Source: Lichenicoccus sp964245755
Lineage (GTDB): Bacteria > Pseudomonadota > Alphaproteobacteria > Acetobacterales > Acetobacteraceae
Direction: 5' to 3'
NCBI GenBank assembly: GCA_964245755.1
Contig: CAXTNV010000159.1
Coordinates: 1 to 6,997 of the forward strand
Length of the DNA: 6,997 nucleotides
The notes beneath the pieces are model-generated. The model did not search any database. It was given only the letters and a program-made list of their open reading frames with translations, and was not told the origin of the DNA. Below, piece by piece: positions 1 to 5,421 of this stretch; within the stretch, counting starts at the first letter, position 1; each line of letters starts with the position of its first letter. The position numbers and the translations under genes were made by a program.

Positions 1-284
1 CGCCAATACTCGATCCCGCCGAGCAGCCGGATCACCACGCAGCGCGCGCGCGAGATCAGCTGCTCGACCAGCAGGTCCACCGACATCGGGTGGCGCAGCC
101 GCGCCAGGCTGGCGAGGCGCAGCGAGGGTCCCGGCCCACGGTCCGCTGCACCCGCCGCCTGGGCCCAGCTGCCCAGGTCGCTGTCCGAGAAGGAAAGGAA
201 CACCAGCTCGGCGGGTGCCAGGCCCGGATCGACCGCCGCTTCCGCCTCGTCGAGCGTGCGTACCTCGCGAACCAGCAGGTGCAC
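1..284 (-). CDS. cobN: Cobaltochelatase large subunit CobN, N-terminal fragment (runs off left edge)
   Basis: This is the start of the large, ATP-dependent cobaltochelatase subunit, which inserts Co2+ into hydrogenobyrinic acid a,c-diamide together with CobS and CobT in the aerobic B12 pathway. Only 94 codons are present out of well over 1,000 expected. Reading leftward from a GTG at 284, the protein begins VHLLVREVRTLDEAE, passes PAELVFLSFSDSDL, and reaches HPMSVDLLVEQL and VVIRLLGGIEYW, the last being the characteristic conserved N-terminal block of CobN. The GTG start is chosen because it lies only 4 bases after the cobW stop (289-291) and the frame upstream has no better start. No strong Shine-Dalgarno is visible, so translation probably depends on coupling to cobW. 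The frame is open to the window edge. MgCN-type chelatase subunits (BchH, ChlH) are relatives, but the cobW context favours CobN. Confidence 0.9.
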   Translation of the reverse strand, partial: MHLLVREVRTLDEAEAAVDPGLAPAELVFLSFSDSDLGSWAQAAGAADRGPGPSLRLASLARLRHPMSVDLLVEQLISRARCVVIRLLGGIEYW

Positions 285-288
285 GCGG

Positions 289-1362
289 TCAGCCCGAGGC
301 GCGCATCGCGACGACGTCGCCTGCGCCGCGCTCGGACGGGCTGAGCCGCGCGCAGATCGCCGCGCGGTCGAGCCCGCTGCGGCCGATCACCACCAGGGCG
401 CCGGCGCGCGCTTCCGCGGCCGCCCAGGCACGATCGAACTGGTGACGCACGCGCGTGCCGACCGCCTGCAGCGCGAGCCGCATCGGCTTGCCGCGCACCG
501 CCGCGAAGCCCTTGATGCGCAGGATGTCGTGCGCTGACGCGAGCTCGCCGAGGATCGCGACCAGTTCGTCGGGAGAACCGATCTCCCCGATCGGCACCAC
601 GAAGCTCTCGAAATCGTCGTGCTCGTGCCCGGCCTCGTCGTCATGGTGCGACCGCCGTGCCTCCAGATCGTCCTGCGAGGCGGCATCCAGCCCGAGCAGG
701 ACGCCCGGTGCGACCCGCCCCTCCGAGACGCGCAGGATCTTGACCGCGCGCGGGATCAGCGCCGCGATGTCGCGCTCGATCACCGAGCAGCCGGCGTCGT
801 CGAGCAGGTCGGTCTTGTTGAGCACCACCAGGTCGGCGCAGAGCAGCTGATCCTCGTAGACCTCCGACAGCGGGTTGTCGTGATCGAGCGAAGGGTCCGC
901 GGCACGCGCGCGCGCCACCGCCTCCGGATCGTCGGCAAAGCGGCCGGCGGCGACCGCGGGCGCGTCGATCACGGTCACCACCCCGTCGACGGTCATGCGG
1001 GTGCGTATCGTCGGCCAGTTGAAGGCGCGCAGCAGCGGCTTGGGCAGCGCCAGCCCGGAAGTCTCAATCACCACGTGCTCGGGAGGATCGGGCCGGTCGA
1101 GCAGCTTCTGCATGGTCGGCAGGAAGTCTTCGGCCACCGTGCAGCAGATGCAGCCGTTGGCCAGCTCGATGATGTCGTCGTCGGTGCACCCCTGGATGCC
1201 GCAGCTGCGCAGCGTCTCGCCGTCGATGCCCAGCGCGCCGAACTCGTTGACGATGATCGCGATCCGGCGTCCGCCGGCATGCTCCAGCAGGTGGCGCAGC
1301 AGCGTGGTCTTGCCGGCACCGAGGAAGCCGGTGATGACGGTGGCGGGGATGCGCGCGCTCAC
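289..1362 (-). CDS. cobW: CobW, COG0523 GTPase / putative cobalt chaperone
   Basis: A 357-residue G3E-family P-loop GTPase believed to help deliver cobalt to CobN during aerobic B12 synthesis. Visible motifs from the GTG start are the Walker A GFLGAGKTT at about residues 12-20, the metal-binding GCICC signature at 70-74, the segment EHVVIETSGLALPKP at about 95-109, and the guanine-specificity motif NKTD at 182-185. A short His/Asp-rich stretch follows at about 238-250 (HHDDEAGHEHDD), and the C-terminal CobW_C domain contains LRIKGFAAVRGKP. The start is GTG at 1362, ten residues before the P-loop region. An upstream in-frame ATG at 1575 would add 71 residues that are antisense-frame noise inside the DUF1636 gene. 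The start overlaps the DUF1636 stop as GTGA, which implies translational coupling. cobN follows 4 bases downstream. The CobW subgroup is assigned from its cobN neighbour, because COG0523 also contains zinc and nitrile hydratase chaperones. Confidence 0.95.
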   Translation of the reverse strand: MSARIPATVITGFLGAGKTTLLRHLLEHAGGRRIAIIVNEFGALGIDGETLRSCGIQGCTDDDIIELANGCICCTVAEDFLPTMQKLLDRPDPPEHVVIETSGLALPKPLLRAFNWPTIRTRMTVDGVVTVIDAPAVAAGRFADDPEAVARARAADPSLDHDNPLSEVYEDQLLCADLVVLNKTDLLDDAGCSVIERDIAALIPRAVKILRVSEGRVAPGVLLGLDAASQDDLEARRSHHDDEAGHEHDDFESFVVPIGEIGSPDELVAILGELASAHDILRIKGFAAVRGKPMRLALQAVGTRVRHQFDRAWAAAEARAGALVVIGRSGLDRAAICARLSPSERGAGDVVAMRASG

Positions 1363-1733
1363 GCGACCAGCGCCGGGATGCGGCCATGCACCATCCTGGC
1401 CAGCGAGGCCGGGCGCTTCGAGGGCAGCACGGCGCCGTTCTGCGAGGCGGCGTAGATCGCCGCGTACTCCACGAGGTCGGCGGCGCAATCGAGATCGAGC
1501 CCGCCGAGCAGGTAGCTCCACTTGCCGGGCATGACGATCGCCGCCGAGCAGCCATTGTCGCAGTTCGACAGGCACTTCGCTTCCAGCAGTCGCACCGGGA
1601 CATCCGACCGCTCGGTCAGCAGCGCCTGCAACCGGCGATGCAGCATGGCTCCGGGAAGATCCGCGTCCGCGACGGGCGGGCGCCCGGCGCGGCAGCAGGT
1701 GCAGACGTGCAGGAGCGCGCGTGCCTGTGTCAT
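1359..1733 (-). CDS. DUF1636 small cysteine-rich (putative metal-binding) protein
   Basis: A 124-residue protein matching the DUF1636 / COG5469 family of predicted metal-binding, ferredoxin-like proteins that commonly sit beside cobW and cobN. Seven cysteines are visible. The N-terminal motif is HVCTCCRAG (Cys11, 13, 14). A second cluster, KCLSNCDNGCSAA, holds Cys54, 58 and 62, and Cys83 follows. The block PGKWSYLLGGLD and the tail motif PSKRPASLARMVHGRIP are also typical of this family. The spacing resembles thioredoxin-like [2Fe-2S] ferredoxins, but no cofactor is proven from sequence. The start is ATG at 1733, preceded on the minus strand by GAGAGA at very short spacing. Longer in-frame extension reaches into the divergent cobU region and is not credible. 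It is first in the DUF1636-cobW-cobN operon and overlaps cobW by GTGA. A role in cobalt handling or corrin redox chemistry is inferred from position only. Confidence 0.88.
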   Translation of the reverse strand: MTQARALLHVCTCCRAGRPPVADADLPGAMLHRRLQALLTERSDVPVRLLEAKCLSNCDNGCSAAIVMPGKWSYLLGGLDLDCAADLVEYAAIYAASQNGAVLPSKRPASLARMVHGRIPALVA

Positions 1734-1745
1734 CGTCTCTCGATC

Positions 1746-2339
1746 ATGGTGATGGAAGGCTTTGGGCGCGCAGGGTATGCCCTGGTGCCCGAGACCGTCA
1801 AAGGTGCCGACCTGACCGACCCATTCCATCGGCTCGCCCTCGTGCTCGGCGGTGCGCGATCCGGCAAGAGCCGCCACGCCGAAGGCTTGATCACGGCGCG
1901 GCCCCCGCCGTGGGTGTATGTCGCGACCGCGGCAGCGCAAGACGACGAGATGCGCGAGCGGATCGCGGCGCATCGGGCACGACGCCCAGACGGGTGGCGC
2001 ACGGTCGAGGCGCCGCTGGCGCTGGACGACGCTCTGGACCGGGTGCCGACGGCGCCGGTGCTGGTGGACTGCCTCACGCTGTGGCTAACCAACCTGATGC
2101 TGGGCGAGCACGACGTCGAGGCGGCGACGCGCGCACTCGAGCGGGGACTCGAACGACGCGCCGGCCTCACCGTCCTGGTTTCCAGCGAGGTCGGCCTCGG
2201 CATCGTGCCGGAGCACGCGCTGGCGCGACGCTTCCGCGATGCCGCCGGCTCGCTGCATCAGCGTCTCGCCGCGCGCGCCGACCACGTCGTGCTGGTCGCG
2301 GCGGGACTGCCGCTGACGCTGAAGGGGTCGTTTGGATGA
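1746..2339 (+). CDS. cobU: Adenosylcobinamide kinase / adenosylcobinamide-phosphate guanylyltransferase (CobU; CobP in P. denitrificans)
   Basis: This bifunctional cytoplasmic enzyme phosphorylates adenosylcobinamide and transfers GMP from GTP to give AdoCbi-GDP in nucleotide-loop assembly. From ATG 1746 it is 197 residues. The P-loop GGARSGKS is at 35-42. The segment RIAAHRARRPDGWRTVEAP (about 72-90) contains His76, the counterpart of the guanylylated histidine of Salmonella CobU. LVDCLTLWLTNLM follows at about 106-118, then SSEVGLGIVPEHALARRF at about 146-163 and a conserved C-terminal LPLTLK. The family usually starts only a few residues before the P-loop, so the first 27 or so residues are atypical. 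Another in-frame ATG is at 1752 and a GTG at 1785, and none has a convincing Shine-Dalgarno. The extension coincides with nested inverted repeats. The stop overlaps the cobO start as ATGA. Function is secure; the start is not. Confidence 0.94.
   Translation: MVMEGFGRAGYALVPETVKGADLTDPFHRLALVLGGARSGKSRHAEGLITARPPPWVYVATAAAQDDEMRERIAAHRARRPDGWRTVEAPLALDDALDRVPTAPVLVDCLTLWLTNLMLGEHDVEAATRALERGLERRAGLTVLVSSEVGLGIVPEHALARRFRDAAGSLHQRLAARADHVVLVAAGLPLTLKGSFG
1751..1830. promoter_or_regulatory. Nested inverted repeats between the divergent cob operons
   Basis: Four perfect complementary pairs nest inside one another here: GATGGAA 1751-1757 with TTCCATC 1824-1830; CTTTG 1760-1764 with CAAAG 1799-1803; GGGC 1764-1767 with GCCC 1787-1790 (the shared base G1764 can pair in only one stem); and CAGGG 1771-1775 with CCCTG 1780-1784 around a TATG loop. 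A further small hairpin, AGGT 1802-1805 with ACCT 1810-1813, competes with the second stem. The stretch lies between the DUF1636 start (1733) and the conserved P-loop of cobU (from about 1848). It may be an operator, a leader RNA structure for either operon, or simply coding sequence for a CobU extension. No known riboswitch class was recognised. Confidence 0.35.
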
Positions 2340-2944
2340 GCCAGCAGGACGAGGCAGAGCGCCACCGGATGCGCATGCGCAAGCGCAAGGCGGTGCAGGA
2401 TCGCGAGGTCGCCGGCAAGACCGTCGAGAAGGGGCTGCTGATCGTCCACACCGGCCCCGGCAAGGGAAAATCCACCGCCGCACTCGGGCTGATGCTGCGC
2501 ATGATCGGGCGAGGCCGGCGCACCGCGATGGTGCAGTTCATCAAGGGCGGGTGGGACACCGGCGAGCGCCGCGTGCTGGAGGGTTTCGGTCCGCTGGTGC
2601 AGTGGCACACGATGGGCGAGGGCTTCACCTGGGAGACCCAGGACCGCGAGCGCGACGTCGCCGCCTGCCGCCGCGCCTGGGACCGGGCGCGCGCGCTGCT
2701 GGCCTGTGACGACCTGTCGCTGCTGGTGCTGGACGAGCTGAACATCGCGCTGCGCTACGACTACCTGTCGCTCGACGAGGTGCTGGAGGCGATCGCCTCG
2801 CGGCCGCCGATGCTGCACGTGGTGGTGACCGGCCGCCAGGCGAAGCCGGCGCTGATCGAGGCGGCCGACCTGGTCACCGAGATGGCCGCGGTGAAGCATC
2901 ATTTCGCGAGCGGGGTGAAGGCGCAGGAGGGGATCGAGTTCTGA
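2336..2944 (+). CDS. cobO: Cob(I)yrinic acid a,c-diamide adenosyltransferase CobO
   Basis: A 202-residue corrinoid adenosyltransferase of the CobA/CobO/BtuR family, which uses ATP to attach the 5'-deoxyadenosyl group to cob(I)yrinate a,c-diamide. The N-terminus is the typical charged helix (MSQQDEAERHRMRMRKRKAV). The P-loop HTGPGKGKSTAALG is at about 38-51, MVQFIKGGWDTGERRVLE at about 65-82, GEGFTWETQDRERD at about 94-107, the Walker B-like LLVLDELNIAL at 129-139, and VVTGRQAKPALIEAADLVTEM at about 163-183. The length matches the family. The start ATG at 2336 overlaps the cobU stop (ATGA) and has GAAGGGG at 2321-2327 with 8 bases of spacing. The stop shares one base with the cobQ start. It has the long N-terminal form usual for complete de novo pathways. 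Confidence 0.97.
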   Translation: MSQQDEAERHRMRMRKRKAVQDREVAGKTVEKGLLIVHTGPGKGKSTAALGLMLRMIGRGRRTAMVQFIKGGWDTGERRVLEGFGPLVQWHTMGEGFTWETQDRERDVAACRRAWDRARALLACDDLSLLVLDELNIALRYDYLSLDEVLEAIASRPPMLHVVVTGRQAKPALIEAADLVTEMAAVKHHFASGVKAQEGIEF

Positions 2945-4407
2945 TGCGCGCCCTGATGATCCAGGGCACCGGCTCGTCGGTGGGCAAGTCGGTGATCGTC
3001 GCGGGCCTCGCTCGCGCGCTGACCCGCCGCGGCCTCGTCGTGCGTCCGTTCAAACCGCAGAACATGTCGAACAACGCCGCCGTCGCCGAAGCGGCCGGGG
3101 AGGAGGGCGGCGAGATCGGCCGCGCGCAGGCGCTGCAGGCGCGTGCCTGCGGCGTCGCTCCCAGCGTGCACATGAACCCGGTGCTGCTCAAGCCGCAGAG
3201 CGAGATCGGCGCGCAGCTGGTGGTGCAGGGACGGGTGCGCGGCAACGTCCGCGCGCGTGACTACCAGTCGCTCAAGCCTTCGCTGATGACACAGGTGATG
3301 CACAGCTTCGGCGTGCTGCGGGCGCAGGCCGACATCGTTCTGGTCGAGGGCGCCGGCAGCGCCTCGGAGACCAACCTGCGCGCCGGCGACATCGCCAACA
3401 TGGGGTTCGCCCGCGCCAGCCTCACGCCGGTGGTGCTGCTCGGCGACATCGACCGCGGCGGCGTGATCGCGAGCCTGGTCGGCACCCACACGGTGCTGGA
3501 GCCCGAGGACGCGGCGATGATCAGGGGCTTCATCGTCAACCGCATGCGCGGCGACGCCTCGCTGTTCGACGAGGGCATGCGCACGATCGCGCGCCTGACC
3601 GGCTGGCCGGCACTCGGGCTGGTGCCGTTCCTCGACGCGGTTCGTGCCCTGCCGGCGGAGGACGCGGCCGACCTGGCACCCACCCGCGCTCGCGACGGGA
3701 TGCTGCGCATCGCGGTGCCGATGCTGCCGCATATCGCCAACTTCGACGACTTGGATCCGCTGCGCGCCGAGCCCGGCGTGAGCTTGGCGATGGTGCCGCC
3801 CGGGCAGCCGCTGCCGGCGCCGTGCGAGCTGGTGGTCCTGCCCGGCTCGAAAGCCACGCTCGCCGACCTGTCGGCGCTGCGCGCGGAGGGCTGGGACATC
3901 GACCTGCTCGCGCATCGCCGGCGCGGCGGGCACGTGATCGGGTTGTGCGGCGGCTACCAGATGCTGGGCACCCGCATCGCCGACCCGCACGGGGTGGAGG
4001 GGCCGCCGGGTCAGGCGCAGGGCCTCGGCCTGCTCGAGGTCGAGACCGTGCTGACCCCGCACAAGCGCCTGGCGACCGTGCGCGGCGAGGTCGTGGCGGA
4101 CGGCAGCGCGGTGTGCGGCTACGAGATGCACATGGGCGTCACCGATGGCGCCGATGCCGCGCGGCCGATGCTGCGACTGCAGGATGGGCGGGCGGAGGGT
4201 GCCGTATCTGAGGACGGACGCGTCAGCGGCAGCTACCTGCACGGCCTGTTCGCCGCCGACGGCGCACGGCGCCGGCTGCTCGGCCGGCTCGGCCTGGCCG
4301 CGCCGCCGCGCGACCACGCGGCGGGGGTGGATGCGGCGCTCGACGCGCTGGCCGCGCACCTGGAGCGGCACGTCGACATCGACCGCCTGCTGGCCCTCGC
4401 CGTCTAG
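2944..4407 (+). CDS. cobQ: Cobyric acid synthase CobQ (glutamine-dependent amidotransferase)
   Basis: A 487-residue enzyme that amidates the b, d, e and g carboxylates of adenosylcobyrinic acid a,c-diamide, using ATP and glutamine, to make adenosylcobyric acid. The N-terminal dethiobiotin synthetase-like domain has GTGSSVGKSVIVAGL at about 8-22, FKPQNMSNNA at about 36-45, VLVEGAGSASETNL at about 132-145, and LLGDIDRGGVIASL at about 165-178. The C-terminal class I-like glutamine amidotransferase domain has LVVLPGSKATLADL at about 296-309, the nucleophile Cys335 in IGLCGGYQMLG, and the catalytic histidine His433 in SGSYLHGLF. Length and domain order are normal. The start ATG at 2944 overlaps the cobO stop in TGATG, and a strong AGGAGGGG lies at 2925-2932. 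It is the last gene of the plus-strand cobU-cobO-cobQ operon, ending 33 bp before the stop of the convergent cbiB. CbiP is the equivalent enzyme of the anaerobic route. Confidence 0.97.
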   Translation: MRALMIQGTGSSVGKSVIVAGLARALTRRGLVVRPFKPQNMSNNAAVAEAAGEEGGEIGRAQALQARACGVAPSVHMNPVLLKPQSEIGAQLVVQGRVRGNVRARDYQSLKPSLMTQVMHSFGVLRAQADIVLVEGAGSASETNLRAGDIANMGFARASLTPVVLLGDIDRGGVIASLVGTHTVLEPEDAAMIRGFIVNRMRGDASLFDEGMRTIARLTGWPALGLVPFLDAVRALPAEDAADLAPTRARDGMLRIAVPMLPHIANFDDLDPLRAEPGVSLAMVPPGQPLPAPCELVVLPGSKATLADLSALRAEGWDIDLLAHRRRGGHVIGLCGGYQMLGTRIADPHGVEGPPGQAQGLGLLEVETVLTPHKRLATVRGEVVADGSAVCGYEMHMGVTDGADAARPMLRLQDGRAEGAVSEDGRVSGSYLHGLFAADGARRRLLGRLGLAAPPRDHAAGVDAALDALAAHLERHVDIDRLLALAV

Positions 4408-4440
4408 CCGCCTTCCTGCTGGCTGCCGCACCCGCCGGCG

Positions 4441-5421
4441 TCAGGACAGCCGCCAGGCCGGCGCCGCCAGCAGCACCGCCAGCAGCACCGCCGCGACGAG
4501 CTGGATCNNNNNNNNNNCCCGCGCGAGATCCCCGGCGTCGGCCGCACGCTCGCCGTCGCCGAGCCAGGCATCCTCGATCCGGATGGCAGCATAGACGCGT
4601 GGGCCGCCGAGCCGGAGACCGAGCGCGCCCGCCATCGCCGCTTCCGGCCAGCCGGCGTTAGGCGAGCGGTGCCGATGCGCGTCGCGGCGCAGGATGCGCC
4701 AGGCCCGCGCCGCCGCCGGCCGGTCGTCCAGCCCGGCGGCAAGCACGATCCACAGCGCGGCGATGCGCGAGGCCGGCAGGTTGACGAGGTCGTCCAGCCG
4801 CGCCGCGGCCCGGCCGAACTCGCGGTGCCGCGGCGTCAGGTGGCCGATCATGCTGTCGGCGGTGTTGATCGCCTTGTAGGCTGCAAGCCCCGGCAGCCCG
4901 AGCAGCGCGCACCACAGCAGCGGCGCCACGACGCCGTCGGAGAAGTTCTCGGCCAGGCTCTCGATCGCCGCACGCACGATCGCCGGCCGGTCCAGGCTCG
5001 CCGGATCGCGACCGACGATGCGCGAGACGGCGGCGCGGCCGCCCTCGATGCCGCCTTGGCTGAGGCCGCATTGCACCGCCGCGACGTGGGCGTGCAGACT
5101 GCGGCTAGCCAGCAGCGTGCTGGCAACGGCGCCGAGCAGCAGCAGCGCCGCCGGCGGCGGCAGCAGGCGCAGCGCCGCCAGCTGTGCCAGCAGCGCCAGC
5201 GCCGCCGGCAGCCCCACCGCCGGCAGCAGTGCCAGCACGCCGTTGAGCCGTCGGCGGCGCTGCGGCACTGTCTCGCGGTTGAGGCCGCGATCGAGACGAC
5301 CGATCAGGCTGCCGATCCACACCACCGGATGCCGCAGCAGCCGGAACAGCAGCGGCGGGTAGCCAAGGATGGCCTCGATCACCAGGGCTGAGGCCGCGAC
5401 GGCAAAGTCGGCGAGGAGCAT
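4441..5421 (-). CDS. cbiB: Adenosylcobinamide-phosphate synthase CbiB (CobD in P. denitrificans), interrupted by a short assembly gap
   Basis: An integral membrane enzyme that joins adenosylcobyric acid to (R)-1-amino-2-propanol phosphate. From ATG 5421 it is about 326 residues, the usual size. Conserved blocks are HPVVWIGSLIGRLD (about 31-44), AVSRIVGRDPASLD (about 131-144), ESLAENFSDGVVAPLLW (about 154-170), YKAINTADSMIGHLTPRHREF (about 182-202, split by eye) and HRSPNAGWPEAAMAGALG (about 251-268). Hydrophobic segments lie at about 2-20, 60-86, 88-105, 165-182, and C-terminally at about 306-320. Ten Ns (4508-4517) cover about residues 302-305 and keep the frame. Just inside the gene end, the 12-base unit CCGCCAGCAGCA is repeated twice (4464-4487), giving a VLLA repeat in the last helix. 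An in-frame ATG at 5433 is an alternative start. Neither start has a Shine-Dalgarno, and the 5421 ATG shares its CATG with the divergent cobD. Confidence 0.94.
   Translation of the reverse strand: MLLADFAVAASALVIEAILGYPPLLFRLLRHPVVWIGSLIGRLDRGLNRETVPQRRRRLNGVLALLPAVGLPAALALLAQLAALRLLPPPAALLLLGAVASTLLASRSLHAHVAAVQCGLSQGGIEGGRAAVSRIVGRDPASLDRPAIVRAAIESLAENFSDGVVAPLLWCALLGLPGLAAYKAINTADSMIGHLTPRHREFGRAAARLDDLVNLPASRIAALWIVLAAGLDDRPAAARAWRILRRDAHRHRSPNAGWPEAAMAGALGLRLGGPRVYAAIRIEDAWLGDGERAADAGDLARXXXXIQLVAAVLLAVLLAAPAWRLS
4508..4517. other. Assembly gap (10 N) inside cbiB
   Basis: Ten undetermined bases lie near the 3' end of cbiB. Taken at face value they keep the frame (four unknown codons between DAGDLAR and IQLVAAVLL), and the protein length stays normal, so the size shown may be right or off by a multiple of three. 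Confidence 0.98.

Noticed and set aside
619..1455. 278-codon open frame on the plus strand opposite cobW
   Set aside because: It is the antisense shadow of the conserved CobW GTPase coding frame, with no family motif and no ribosome binding site.
1363..1575. Upstream ATG giving a 428-residue CobW
   Set aside because: The extra 71 residues lie antisense-in-frame over the DUF1636 gene on the same strand, are Arg-rich and are unlike any CobW. The GTG at 1362 places the P-loop at the usual distance.
1791..1796. GAGACC within GTGCCCGAGACCGTCA, resembling the 3' B12 box of cobalamin riboswitches
   Set aside because: The match is partial, and I found no upstream core of the GCCACTG type. The space where the aptamer would lie is DUF1636 coding sequence. 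It is more likely chance, though a covariance-model scan would settle it.
2899..4431. 510-codon open frame on the minus strand covering all of cobQ
   Set aside because: It is antisense to a complete, motif-rich cobQ. Its translation is Arg/His/Gln/Ala-rich without recognisable domains, which is typical of shadow frames in GC-rich DNA.
4408..4440. Possible bidirectional terminator between cobQ and cbiB
   Set aside because: The 33 bases are GC-rich with only weak, interrupted complementarity and no T- or A-run, so no terminator can be supported.
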